22,323 bases of DNA, taken from NCBI GenBank assembly GCA_958413095.1, contig CATYUF010000029.1:1-22323 (forward strand). Direction: 5' to 3'. A model generated the notes under the pieces. That model had not been told where the DNA came from and searched no databases. It was given only the letters and a program-made list of their open reading frames with translations. Of the stretch, positions 7,810 to 15,062 are shown piece after piece. A program made the translations under genes and the position numbers. The DNA is from an uncultured Clostridium sp. Its GTDB lineage: Bacteria; Bacillota; Clostridia; TANB77; CAG-508. The first letter of the stretch is position 1. Each line of letters opens with the position of its first letter.

Positions 7810-9993
7810 ATGAAAAATATTAATGAAAACGAAAAAATGAAACTTAATGAAGTTGTAAAAGTTGTAAAAGAGCGGTTAGAGGAATGCATAGCTTTTCAAA
7901 AAAGAAAAGTAACACAAATGTATGATTCTATAACTGCAAAAAACTTAATGAAACATCAAGTAAGTAAAGAGAAAAATTTGAAAAATGCGTTATCCCAGCC
8001 GTATTTTGCTAGGATAGATTTTGCAGCAAAAGGAAAAGGGGAGGAAGAAGTCTACATAGGAAAAACAACAATATTGGATGAAGATGCTAATGTTATTGTT
8101 GCAGACTGGAGAGCACCAATATCATCTATGTATTATGATTCTGGAATAGGAGAAGCATCCTATAATTCACCAGATGGTGAAATAAAAGGGGTTTTATCAC
8201 TAAAAAGAAAGTATGATATAAAAGATGGTAAACTTTTAGGATATGATGACATAGAAGTAGTTGCATCAGATGAAGTTTTAAATAATTGCTTGTCAGAAAA
8301 TGCAGACACAAGATTAAAAAACATCATATCTACAATTCAAAAAGAACAAAATGAAATTATTCGGTCTAGCATATATACACCATTGATTATTCAAGGAGTA
8401 GCTGGAAGTGGTAAGACAACAGTAGCTCTACATAGAATAGCATATTTAATTTATCAATATGCTAAAAAGTTTAATCCAGAGGAGTTTCTTATTATTGCAC
8501 CTAATAAATTTTTCTTAGATTATATTTCTACTGTTTTACCAGACTTAGGAGTTGATGAAGTTAGACAAGAAACATTTGAAGAATTTGCAACAAAATTAAT
8601 AGGAGAAAATTTACTTGTTAAATCTTCTAACGAAATATTGGCTGATATTATTAATAGCAAAGACAATCAAAATACTAAAATACACGAAGAAGTTTCTCAT
8701 TTTAAATCTAGTAATACTTTTAAAAGTATTATAGATGAATATATAGAAAAATATATGAGAAGTTTTTTGGTAGATGATGTTATGTCGGAAGGCTATAAAA
8801 TAATTTCAATAGAAAAATTGTTGACAATTTTTAATAATAGTCAAAATATAATTTCACTTTATGATAGGATAGATAATGTAAAAGAAGTTTTATCTAAATA
8901 TATAAAAGACTATTATGAGCAAATATCTGTTGAAATAAAAAGCCAAACTAAGGAATTAATAAAGGAGTTAGAAGAAAAAATATCATCACAAGAAAAGTTA
9001 ACTTCTGAAAAAGGTAAAATATTTAGAAATGAAGAAAAATTATTAAAAGAATTGAAAAAAGGAGGAAAGAAACTACTAAATATTCATTTTAAAAAATATA
9101 TGAAATATACTTCAGCGATTTCTTTTTATAGAGACATAATAAAAAAAGAGGATTTTTCTCATATTATTTCAAAGGAGGCAACAAATCTTATAAAGAGTAA
9201 GATAAGTAGTAAAAATTGTAATAAAGAGATAGAACATGATGACTTAACGGGCTTATTGTATATTAAATATTTAGTTTTTGGGTTAGCAGAAAACATTTCT
9301 TTAAAATATGTTGTAGTTGATGAAGCACAAGATTATGGAGAATTTACTTTTTCAGTATTGTTAGATATATTGAAAAGTAATTCAATTACAATTTTAGGTG
9401 ATTTAGCACAAGGTATATATTCTTATAAAGGAATAAAAAGCTGGAATTACTTAAATGAGAAAGTTTTAGATGATAAAGCTGAATTGCTTACATTAACTAA
9501 AAGTTACAGGACAACAATAGAAATTATAAATGAAGCAAATAAAGCAATAAGAAAATTGAAAGATCTTGGAATACCATTGGCTACTTCAGTTATTCGACAT
9601 GGAGAAACAGTAGGATATGTAAAAGCAAGTAATTTTGAAGAAATGATGTTAAGCATAAAAAACAGAATAAGTCAGTTAAGGAAAAGAAATTTTAGAATTG
9701 CAATAATTACTAAAGATTTACAGGATGCACAAAGAGTTTATAGCTCTTTAAACGAAAATGAAGATATAATACTTTTAACAGATAATTCCAACGAATTTAA
9801 TGGTAATATTGTAATTCTTCCATCCTATTTATCTAAAGGTTTGGAATTCGATTCAGTAATTTTATTTGATGTTTCTAAAGAAAAATATGCAATGAATGAA
9901 TTGGAAATAAAACTTCTTTATGTTTCAATGACAAGAGCGATGCATACTTTAGATATTTTTTATGAAAAAGATTTAACTGAATTGTTAAGCTAA
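7810..9993 (+). CDS. helD: HelD-like RNA polymerase-recycling ATPase (UvrD/Rep superfamily 1)
   Basis: A 727-aa superfamily 1 motor close to Bacillus HelD, which inserts into the RNA polymerase channels and frees stalled or inactive polymerase using ATP. The order fits the family. An N-terminal coiled-coil arm (about 1-70) comes first, then the conserved HelD block with PYFARIDF and WRAPISSMYYD. Next are Walker A GVAGSGKTT (196-204), a lysine/glutamate-rich helical insertion (about 300-470, the clamp arm in known structures), Walker B DEAQD (504-508), motif III GDLAQGIYSYKG, motif IV KSYRTT, and motifs V and VI near the end (SKGLEFD, YVSMTRA). The length is slightly under the Bacillus protein. 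It is monocistronic with a full-consensus promoter and a strong terminator. The synonymous codons look more mixed (TTG, TCT, CGG) than in ileS. A generic repair helicase is the alternative, but the N-terminal HelD block argues against it. Confidence 0.9.
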   Translation: MKNINENEKMKLNEVVKVVKERLEECIAFQKRKVTQMYDSITAKNLMKHQVSKEKNLKNALSQPYFARIDFAAKGKGEEEVYIGKTTILDEDANVIVADWRAPISSMYYDSGIGEASYNSPDGEIKGVLSLKRKYDIKDGKLLGYDDIEVVASDEVLNNCLSENADTRLKNIISTIQKEQNEIIRSSIYTPLIIQGVAGSGKTTVALHRIAYLIYQYAKKFNPEEFLIIAPNKFFLDYISTVLPDLGVDEVRQETFEEFATKLIGENLLVKSSNEILADIINSKDNQNTKIHEEVSHFKSSNTFKSIIDEYIEKYMRSFLVDDVMSEGYKIISIEKLLTIFNNSQNIISLYDRIDNVKEVLSKYIKDYYEQISVEIKSQTKELIKELEEKISSQEKLTSEKGKIFRNEEKLLKELKKGGKKLLNIHFKKYMKYTSAISFYRDIIKKEDFSHIISKEATNLIKSKISSKNCNKEIEHDDLTGLLYIKYLVFGLAENISLKYVVVDEAQDYGEFTFSVLLDILKSNSITILGDLAQGIYSYKGIKSWNYLNEKVLDDKAELLTLTKSYRTTIEIINEANKAIRKLKDLGIPLATSVIRHGETVGYVKASNFEEMMLSIKNRISQLRKRNFRIAIITKDLQDAQRVYSSLNENEDIILLTDNSNEFNGNIVILPSYLSKGLEFDSVILFDVSKEKYAMNELEIKLLYVSMTRAMHTLDIFYEKDLTELLS

Positions 9994-10016
9994 TTAAAGT
10001 ATCCAGAAAAAATCAA

Positions 10017-10045
10017 TTGATTAAGAAAGGTCTAGCATATATAAT
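10017..10045 (+). promoter_or_regulatory. putative promoter nested in the helD terminator, reading into the Nudix gene
   Basis: TTGATT (10017-10022), a 17-nt spacer and TATAAT (10040-10045). The -10 sits at the loop of the terminator hairpin, so transcription would start near 10052, inside the right arm. The new RNA would lack the left arm and could not form the terminator. No other room for a promoter exists between the terminator and the Nudix start codon at 10092. Confidence 0.6.
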
Positions 10046-10066
10046 AGCAATATGTTAGACCTTTTT
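10026..10066 (+). terminator. rho-independent terminator after helD
   Basis: AAAGGTCTAGCATAT (10026-10040) pairs with ATATGTTAGACCTTT (10050-10064) through 15 bp with one G-U, then T to 10066. The loop contains the rest of a TATAAT box (see the promoter at 10017). Confidence 0.9.
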
Positions 10067-10091
10067 AATAAAAATATTAAAGGAGAAAAAA

Positions 10092-10595
10092 ATGGAAAAA
10101 GTGAATGTTTATAATAGAAACAGGGAATTAACAGATGTAATAAAAGAAAGAAATAAATTAGATGAGGGAGAATATAGAATCTCAGCACATATATGGATTA
10201 TAAATAAAGCAAATGAATTATTAATTCAACAGAGAGTAAGTACAGCAAAAAAGTTTCCTAATATGTGGTCACAAACAGGAGGAGGAGTTTTAGTAAACGA
10301 AAGTAGTAAAGAAACTGTAAAACGCGAATCTAAAGAAGAATTAAATTTAGAAATAGATGAAAATGAAATATATTATATAGGAAGTTATGTAAGAAAGAAA
10401 GACATTGTTGATGTTTGGTTAGTAAAAAAAGAAATAGATATTGACAAATTAAAACTAGAACCAAGCGAAGTTGAAAATGTTAAATTAGCGACTTTTGAAG
10501 AATTTGATAATATGATTGAAGAAGGAGTAGTTGTTCCTTCAATTAATCCATCATATTTGTTAATTAAAAATTATTATGAAAATTATAATGGGTGA
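10092..10595 (+). CDS. Nudix hydrolase (Idi/YfcD-like)
   Basis: A 167-aa Nudix protein that should cleave a nucleoside diphosphate linked to another group, or a related pyrophosphate. The Nudix box is intact at 64-86: G, five residues, E70, seven residues, R78 E79, then E82 E83 for magnesium. The text before it (SAHIWIINKANELLIQQR, WSQTGGG) resembles the isopentenyl-diphosphate isomerase/YfcD subgroup, but that subgroup includes many enzymes of unknown substrate. AGGAG at 10081-10085 precedes ATG by 6 nt. It is the first gene of the glycan island, and its end overlaps the region where the next gene begins, which suggests co-translation. A role in sugar-nucleotide housekeeping is inference from position only. 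Confidence 0.85.
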   Translation: MEKVNVYNRNRELTDVIKERNKLDEGEYRISAHIWIINKANELLIQQRVSTAKKFPNMWSQTGGGVLVNESSKETVKRESKEELNLEIDENEIYYIGSYVRKKDIVDVWLVKKEIDIDKLKLEPSEVENVKLATFEEFDNMIEEGVVVPSINPSYLLIKNYYENYNG

Positions 10596-10602
10596 AATAG
10601 AT

Positions 10603-12051
10603 ATGGACGATAAATTTTTTGAAATCGAAAAGAAAGAAAAATTATTTAAAAGAGAAATAGATGGATTTTATTATTGGAATGTATTTAGAAGACAAATTAT
10701 TTTTGATATTACATTGACAAAAAATAAAACAACATTAAAAAAATGGAAAGATAAATTTTCTTTAAAATCAAGATTAATTAATTTTAAATATTTAAAGCGT
10801 TATATAATAAAAAAAGAAAAAAATATAGATATATTATTAGTTGCAGATCCAAGAAGAATACTTAATAAAGAAGGAAAATATGAAAATATATTTATAGATA
10901 ATGTAAATATATTTTTATCTAAATATTATAAGACCCTTATATTAGAAGATCCATCTTACATGGCTTGGATGTTTGCACAAGCACCACATATTGTACCAAC
11001 TATGTCGAATAATATTGTATATACGGATTTTATAGATATGAAATGTCCATTTTATAGATTTTTTTATAGAATTTTTAAAAGGAAAATTTATAAAAAATTT
11101 TTAAAAGAAATAGATTATATTATAGATATTGTAAAAAGAGAATATGGCATAGACTTGACTTTTAGGAAAGAGATTTATTTATATACATTAGAAATATATT
11201 ATCTTATGCGAAAAGAATATGAGAAAGTTATTGAGAAAATTAATCCTAAGATAGTTCTATTTAATTATAAGCCTACAGAGGTTAAGGCATTAATAAATTT
11301 AATATGTAAAGATAAAAAAATTCCAACTGTAAATTTGCAACATGGCATTATTTCCAAAGATTTATCTGTAGAAATGCAAACAGATAGAGATAATCTTGAT
11401 GTATTTCCAGATTATTTATTTGCATTCGGTGAAATATTGGCTAATTGTCCAAGTAAAATCTATAATGAGAACAATATAAAATATATTGGACATCCATATT
11501 TAGAGAATAAGTTAAAAATTCAGGTTGAAAGACCAAGTTTTATGAAAGAAGGATATAAATATATTTTAATCGTTTCGCAAGAAATCATTGGAAAGGAATT
11601 TTCAGAATTTACAAGTGCATTGGCAAAAGAATTAAAAGACTATAAAGAGTATAAGATAATATTTAAGTATCATCCAGCAGAATATAATCGAGAATACAAA
11701 AATTTAAAAGAAGATAATATTATTGAAATAAAAACTTTAGAATATGATATATACACCTTGCAAAAATATTCATATATTCAGGTAGGAGCATATAGCACAG
11801 GATTATATGAAGGCATTATGTTTGAATTACCTACTGTAGTAATAAATAATTTTTATGGGGCAGATAGCACTATTGAAACTTTAAAATTTATGAAAAAAGG
11901 TTTTTATGCAATAAAAGATGCAAAAGAATTATCTAATTTTATTAAACTAGGAAAAATTGAAAAACCTAATAAAGACGATATTCAAAAAATATGGAAAAAA
12001 GATAGTTATAATAATTTATTAAAAGAAGTAAGAGAAATACTAAAATTTTGA
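10603..12051 (+). CDS. capsule-type GT-B glycosyltransferase (polysialyltransferase-like)
   Basis: A 482-aa soluble protein resembling the GT-B enzymes of capsule and teichoic-type polymer synthesis. The C-terminal half carries the recognisable parts: NLQHGIIS (LQHG at 245-248), KYHPAE with His 357, and GAYSTGLYEG (395-404) followed by ELPTVVIN, a typical donor-site arrangement. The N-terminal EIDGFYYWNVFRRQI resembles the start of many capsule-cluster transferases. I chose ATG 10603 because GGGTGA (10590-10595) lies 7 nt upstream. An in-frame ATG at 10576 would add nine residues and overlap the Nudix gene by 20 nt, but has no ribosome site. With neuB and neuA downstream, transfer of a nonulosonic acid from CMP is a reasonable guess; a glycerol- or ribitol-phosphate transferase is the alternative. 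The region is visibly AT-rich, as in transferred glycan loci. Confidence 0.72.
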   Translation: MDDKFFEIEKKEKLFKREIDGFYYWNVFRRQIIFDITLTKNKTTLKKWKDKFSLKSRLINFKYLKRYIIKKEKNIDILLVADPRRILNKEGKYENIFIDNVNIFLSKYYKTLILEDPSYMAWMFAQAPHIVPTMSNNIVYTDFIDMKCPFYRFFYRIFKRKIYKKFLKEIDYIIDIVKREYGIDLTFRKEIYLYTLEIYYLMRKEYEKVIEKINPKIVLFNYKPTEVKALINLICKDKKIPTVNLQHGIISKDLSVEMQTDRDNLDVFPDYLFAFGEILANCPSKIYNENNIKYIGHPYLENKLKIQVERPSFMKEGYKYILIVSQEIIGKEFSEFTSALAKELKDYKEYKIIFKYHPAEYNREYKNLKEDNIIEIKTLEYDIYTLQKYSYIQVGAYSTGLYEGIMFELPTVVINNFYGADSTIETLKFMKKGFYAIKDAKELSNFIKLGKIEKPNKDDIQKIWKKDSYNNLLKEVREILKF

Positions 12052-12077
12052 CAAAGTTAACATAAGAGTGATATAAT
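12048..12077 (+). promoter_or_regulatory. sigma-A promoter overlapping the end of the GT-B gene
   Basis: TTGACA (12048-12053), an 18-nt spacer and TATAAT (12072-12077). The -35 contains the TGA stop codon (12049-12051) of the upstream gene. The ATG it serves is at 12126, behind AAAGGAG (12112-12118). Confidence 0.7.
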
Positions 12078-12125
12078 GCAATATGTAGGTTGTAGGCAGT
12101 AGTATTTATAGAAAGGAGTTTTTCT

Positions 12126-12560
12126 ATGAAGTGTATTGGAATTATTTGGAATGTGGCTTTTCGGTATAGAAGAGAAATGGTAAAAATAATTTCAAAGTAT
12201 GCAATATCTATTAGTGGGCAATTTGAAATTAACTTAGAAGAACGGTATAGCGATTTTGTGAGAGACATTTATATGGGGGAAAATATGGAAGATTGGAAAA
12301 TTGAAACAAAAATTTCGCATATGAAAAATGACTTGAATAAAAAAGTATATATTGTATTCTTTGAAATTGATTCAAAAGATAAGTTTTACCATCCTAAAAA
12401 GAAAAAATATGTTTATAGCAATTTACAAGAATTAAAAGATTTATTAAGAAATTCATACAAAGAAAAAATAGAGGATTATTTCTTCGATATTATTTTTCAT
12501 TGTACAGAAACTGATAGCGAATTTTTTGAATGTAAAAAAGCTATAGAATATTATATTTAG
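12126..12560 (+). CDS. unknown 144-aa protein of the glycan island
   Basis: I do not recognise a named family. Initiation is convincing: AAAGGAG, a 7-nt gap and ATG, behind a near-consensus promoter. The protein has no signal peptide or membrane segment and looks alpha/beta. Features are an opening GIIWNVAFRYRREM, a middle FVRDIYMGENMEDWKIETKI, a strand VYIVFFEIDS, and near the end YFFDIIFHCTETDSEFFEC. I have the impression of similar small proteins in other surface-polysaccharide loci, sharing the RDIY...WKI...KI.HM and YFYDII.H patterns, but cannot name one. It is separated from the upstream gene by a promoter and from neuB by a hairpin, so it may form a single-gene unit inside the island. 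Function unknown. Confidence 0.78.
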   Translation: MKCIGIIWNVAFRYRREMVKIISKYAISISGQFEINLEERYSDFVRDIYMGENMEDWKIETKISHMKNDLNKKVYIVFFEIDSKDKFYHPKKKKYVYSNLQELKDLLRNSYKEKIEDYFFDIIFHCTETDSEFFECKKAIEYYI

Positions 12561-12585
12561 GTATGTTAAAACAGAAATCAGCCTA

Positions 12586-12625
12586 AAAAGAATAGTAGAT
12601 ATCAAGTTATATTTACTATTCTTTT
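12586..12625 (+). terminator. terminator-like hairpin between the 144-aa gene and neuB
   Basis: AAAAGAATAGTA (12586-12597) pairs with TACTATTCTTTT (12614-12625) over 12 bp. The T run is only four long and is interrupted by AC, so termination may be partial; it could work in either direction. Confidence 0.5.
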
Positions 12626-12639
12626 ACTAAAAATATAAA
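12612..12639 (+). promoter_or_regulatory. weak candidate promoter for neuB
   Basis: TTTACT (12612-12617), a 16-nt spacer and TATAAA (12634-12639). The -35 overlaps the right arm of the hairpin. Both hexamers deviate from consensus, so this is tentative. Confidence 0.3.
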
Positions 12640-12714
12640 TTAAAAGATTAAAAATGATTATATACTACTTATTTTCTAATTATATTTGTAAATTGAGGAG
12701 GAAATGATATTAAT

Positions 12715-13578
12715 ATGAAAAAATGTAATTTAATATTAGAAATGTGTTGCAATCATCAAGGAAATATAGAAATAGCTAAGAAAATGATATATGTTGCCAA
12801 ATATTTTTGTAATGCAAAAATAGTAAAATTTCAAAAAAGGGATATTGAAGCATGGTGTCATAGAAAACCAGAAATATATAACAAACCACATCCAGTAAAG
12901 GAAGATGCAATTGGAAATACTTATAAAGAACATAGAAAATTTTTAGAGTTTTCTATTGAGCAACATAAAGAACTGAAAGAATTATGCGAAAAATTGGATA
13001 TGATATATTCTTGTTCTGTATTTGATATCGAATCTACAAAACAAATAGTGGAATTAAATCCGAAATTGATAAAAGTACCATCTGGATGTAATCAAAATTT
13101 CGAAATATTAGATTATTTATGCAAGAATTATAATGGAGAGATACATATATCTTTGGGAATGACAAGTTATGAAGAAACAGAAAAAATTTTTGAATTTTTT
13201 AAGAAAAATAAAAGAAATATGGATTTAATATTTTATACTTGTACATCTGCTTATCCTGTTAAACCAGAAAATATAAACTTATTAGAAATAAAAAGGTTAT
13301 ATGAAAAATATGCAAAAGAAATAAAGGGTATAGGTTTTTCAGGTCATCATGATGGAATTAATATAGATAGTGTGGCTTATAGTTTAGGAGCAAATTTTAT
13401 TGAAAGACATTTTACTCTAGATAGAAAGCAAAAAGGAACTGATCATAAGGTGGCATTAATACCAGAAGATGCTAAAAAGCTAATCGAAAATTTGGATGAA
13501 ATATATAGAGCTTATAATTATAGAAATGATAATATTCTAGAAGTAGAAAGAGAAAATAAGGAGAAATTAAAATGGTAA
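12715..13578 (+). CDS. neuB: NeuB-family nonulosonic acid synthase lacking the SAF domain
   Basis: A 287-aa TIM-barrel enzyme of the NeuB family, which condenses phosphoenolpyruvate with an amino-hexose (ManNAc in the classic case) to give a nine-carbon acid. Recognised parts: LEMCCNHQGN (8-17) for the usual EIGxNHxG start, VKFQKR (37-42), YKEHRKFLEF, KVPSG (120-124), HISLGMT (144-150), GFSGHH (207-212), IERHFTLD (229-236) and GTDH (241-244). Typical NeuB proteins are about 335-350 aa because of a C-terminal SAF (antifreeze-like) domain. This one ends where that domain would begin, with an intact stop overlapping neuA. In the segment equivalent to LLHCTNLYP, His is replaced by Thr 175 (by-eye alignment), at a position that binds metal in Neisseria NeuB. 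I recall a SAF-less subgroup with the same features. The exact product cannot be told. Translationally coupled to neuA. Confidence 0.85.
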   Translation: MKKCNLILEMCCNHQGNIEIAKKMIYVAKYFCNAKIVKFQKRDIEAWCHRKPEIYNKPHPVKEDAIGNTYKEHRKFLEFSIEQHKELKELCEKLDMIYSCSVFDIESTKQIVELNPKLIKVPSGCNQNFEILDYLCKNYNGEIHISLGMTSYEETEKIFEFFKKNKRNMDLIFYTCTSAYPVKPENINLLEIKRLYEKYAKEIKGIGFSGHHDGINIDSVAYSLGANFIERHFTLDRKQKGTDHKVALIPEDAKKLIENLDEIYRAYNYRNDNILEVERENKEKLKW

Positions 13579-14279
13579 AAGATGAGTATGTTGTGCTAAT
13601 CCCAGCGAGAGGGGGAAGTAAATCAATTAAATTAAAAAATATAAAAGTTATTGCAGGACAACCATTGATTTATTGGTCATTAGATGCAGCGGTTAACTGT
13701 AGTAGAGTAAATAAAGTATATGTAAGTACAGATTCAGAAATCATAAAAAATGTTGTTAAAAATTATAACAAGAAAAATAAGGAAAAAATTGTCATAGTTG
13801 ATAGAAGTGAACAAGCTGCGACAGATACTGCAACAACAGAAGATGTTGAATTTGATTTTTGTGATAAAGTAGATAACTTTGAGAACTTAATTCTAATACA
13901 AGCTACAAATCCAATGATAAGAACTGAAGATATAGATGGCTGTATAAACGAATTTCCAAAATATGATAGTGTAGTTTCGACAGTAATACAAAAAAGGTTT
14001 TATTGGGAGAAACAAAAAGATGGAAGCATAAAAGAAATAAAGCATGACATAAGAAAAAGACCAAGAAGACAAGAATGGGAAGGAGTATTGGCAGAAAATG
14101 GTTCAATTTATATAATTTCTAGAGAAAATTTATATAAAGGAAAATGTAGATTGTTTGGAAAAATAGGAACATATATTATGCCAGATGATTCATATTATGA
14201 AATTGATGAAGAAACAGACTGGTTAATAATAGAAAATTTATTAATAAAAAGAAAAAGTAGGAGTAAAGATGGATTTTAA
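13572..14279 (+). CDS. neuA: CMP-nonulosonic acid (acylneuraminate) cytidylyltransferase
   Basis: A 235-aa NeuA-type enzyme that uses CTP to activate a sialic-type sugar as its CMP derivative in the cytoplasm. The CTP-binding loop is IPARGGSK (10-17). Other family marks are STDSEI (52-57), LIQATNP (108-114), RPRRQ (163-167), ENGSIY (175-180) and YEIDEETDW (209-217), the last supplying acidic metal ligands. After the loop the usual GIPRKN reads SIKLKN, a mild deviation. ATG is 8 nt after AAGGAG (13558-13563), and the gene overlaps neuB by 7 nt and the next gene by 11 nt. That arrangement indicates a tightly coupled neuB-neuA-phosphatase unit. Related proteins are sometimes fused to a KdsC-like HAD phosphatase, which fits the neighbour downstream. 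Whether the substrate is Neu5Ac, legionaminic, pseudaminic acid or KDN is unknown. Confidence 0.92.
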   Translation: MVKDEYVVLIPARGGSKSIKLKNIKVIAGQPLIYWSLDAAVNCSRVNKVYVSTDSEIIKNVVKNYNKKNKEKIVIVDRSEQAATDTATTEDVEFDFCDKVDNFENLILIQATNPMIRTEDIDGCINEFPKYDSVVSTVIQKRFYWEKQKDGSIKEIKHDIRKRPRRQEWEGVLAENGSIYIISRENLYKGKCRLFGKIGTYIMPDDSYYEIDEETDWLIIENLLIKRKSRSKDGF

Positions 14280-14472
14280 TAAAATAAAGATTTTTTTAAC
14301 CGATTGTGATGGTGTTTTAACAGGGATATTAGAGAAAGTAAAAATGTCATTTTGTCCTAGAGATGCACACAGAGAAGTGAAACAAAGAGTGCAATATATT
14401 ATGAATACTAATGGAGGACAAGGAGTTATAAGAGAAATTGTTGACACTTTTTTAGGAGATAAGGTTGAATAA
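14269..14472 (+). pseudogene. KdsC-like HAD phosphatase with a large in-frame internal deletion
   Basis: A 67-residue ORF that joins the two ends of a KdsC/NeuA-associated HAD phosphatase. The start, MDFNKIKIFLTDCDGVLTG, is the classic motif I (D12, D14). From residue 20 on, ILEKVKMSFCPRDAHREVK and then NTNGGQGVIREIVD match the far C-terminal region of the family (LLKxVGLSxCPxDAHxEVK...GGxGxVREIxD). Roughly 90-100 residues between them are missing, including motifs II and III and the GDDxxD motif IV. The frame is kept, the junction being near 14320-14328. AGGAG at 14259-14263 precedes the ATG, which overlaps neuA. The product cannot be a working phosphatase. It could be a recent decay event, a retained mini-protein or an assembly artefact. 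If the pathway uses a 9-phosphate intermediate, another phosphatase must supply the step. Confidence 0.82.
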
Positions 14473-14534
14473 CATCCTAAAATTGAAACTTATTAATTTA
14501 GATTTGAGCCTTAAGTGAAAGGAATGATAAAAAG

Positions 14535-15062
14535 ATGAAAATCGAAAATAAAAAAATAATTGAATTATCTAATATTCCAGAAGCTAAAATATATTTCAAT
14601 ACAAAGTGGTTTTTAAAACATTCTATGGGAGAAAATATGAATATAGCAGATATAATGATTAGGATATTAGCCATAGAAAATTATTATGGAAAAAATGATT
14701 TTGGATTTAAATTATATAATAAAATGCAAAAAATTAGAGTTGAAGCAAATCCAAACATACCACAATATAGAGCAAATAATGAAGAAAGATTTAAACAAAT
14801 TATAAAAAGTTTTGAAACAAACAAATTTATAGAAAAATATCCTATTATTATAAATGAAGATTTTAAGCTGTTTGATGGAACACATAGATTGTCATGTTCA
14901 ATTTTTTTTAATATAAAACAAATTCCTGTAAAATTTGAAGAAAGAACTATTGAAAGACATCCTGATTATTCTTTAAAATGGTTTGAAGATGTTGGATTAG
15001 AAAATTATATACCAATAATAAAAAGGAAATATAAAGAAATAATAAGAGGGGAATATGAGTAA
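14535..15062 (+). CDS. ParB/sulfiredoxin-fold domain protein of a glycan locus
   Basis: A 175-aa cytoplasmic protein. The C-terminal half contains a ParB N-terminal/sulfiredoxin-like pattern: YPIIINEDFKLFDGTHRLS (102-120), then a helix and a strand ending IPVKFEE. In this superfamily the GxHR-type motif, here DGTHRLS (114-120), binds or cleaves nucleotides (CTP in ParB, ATP in sulfiredoxin) or serves as a kinase active site. The N-terminal half (1-85) is unassigned and lacks any ParB DNA-binding helix-turn-helix, so chromosome partitioning is unlikely. Such single-domain proteins do occur in surface polysaccharide clusters. AAAGGAA at 14518-14524 is a weak ribosome site 10 nt from ATG. The end overlaps the radical SAM gene by 8 nt, linking the two. 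Function unknown; a nucleotide-dependent step in sugar modification is speculation. Confidence 0.65.
   Translation: MKIENKKIIELSNIPEAKIYFNTKWFLKHSMGENMNIADIMIRILAIENYYGKNDFGFKLYNKMQKIRVEANPNIPQYRANNEERFKQIIKSFETNKFIEKYPIIINEDFKLFDGTHRLSCSIFFNIKQIPVKFEERTIERHPDYSLKWFEDVGLENYIPIIKRKYKEIIRGEYE

Noticed and set aside
10576..10602. Upstream start of the GT-B gene overlapping the Nudix gene by 20 nt
   Set aside because: No Shine-Dalgarno site in front; the GGGTGA before ATG 10603 is well placed.
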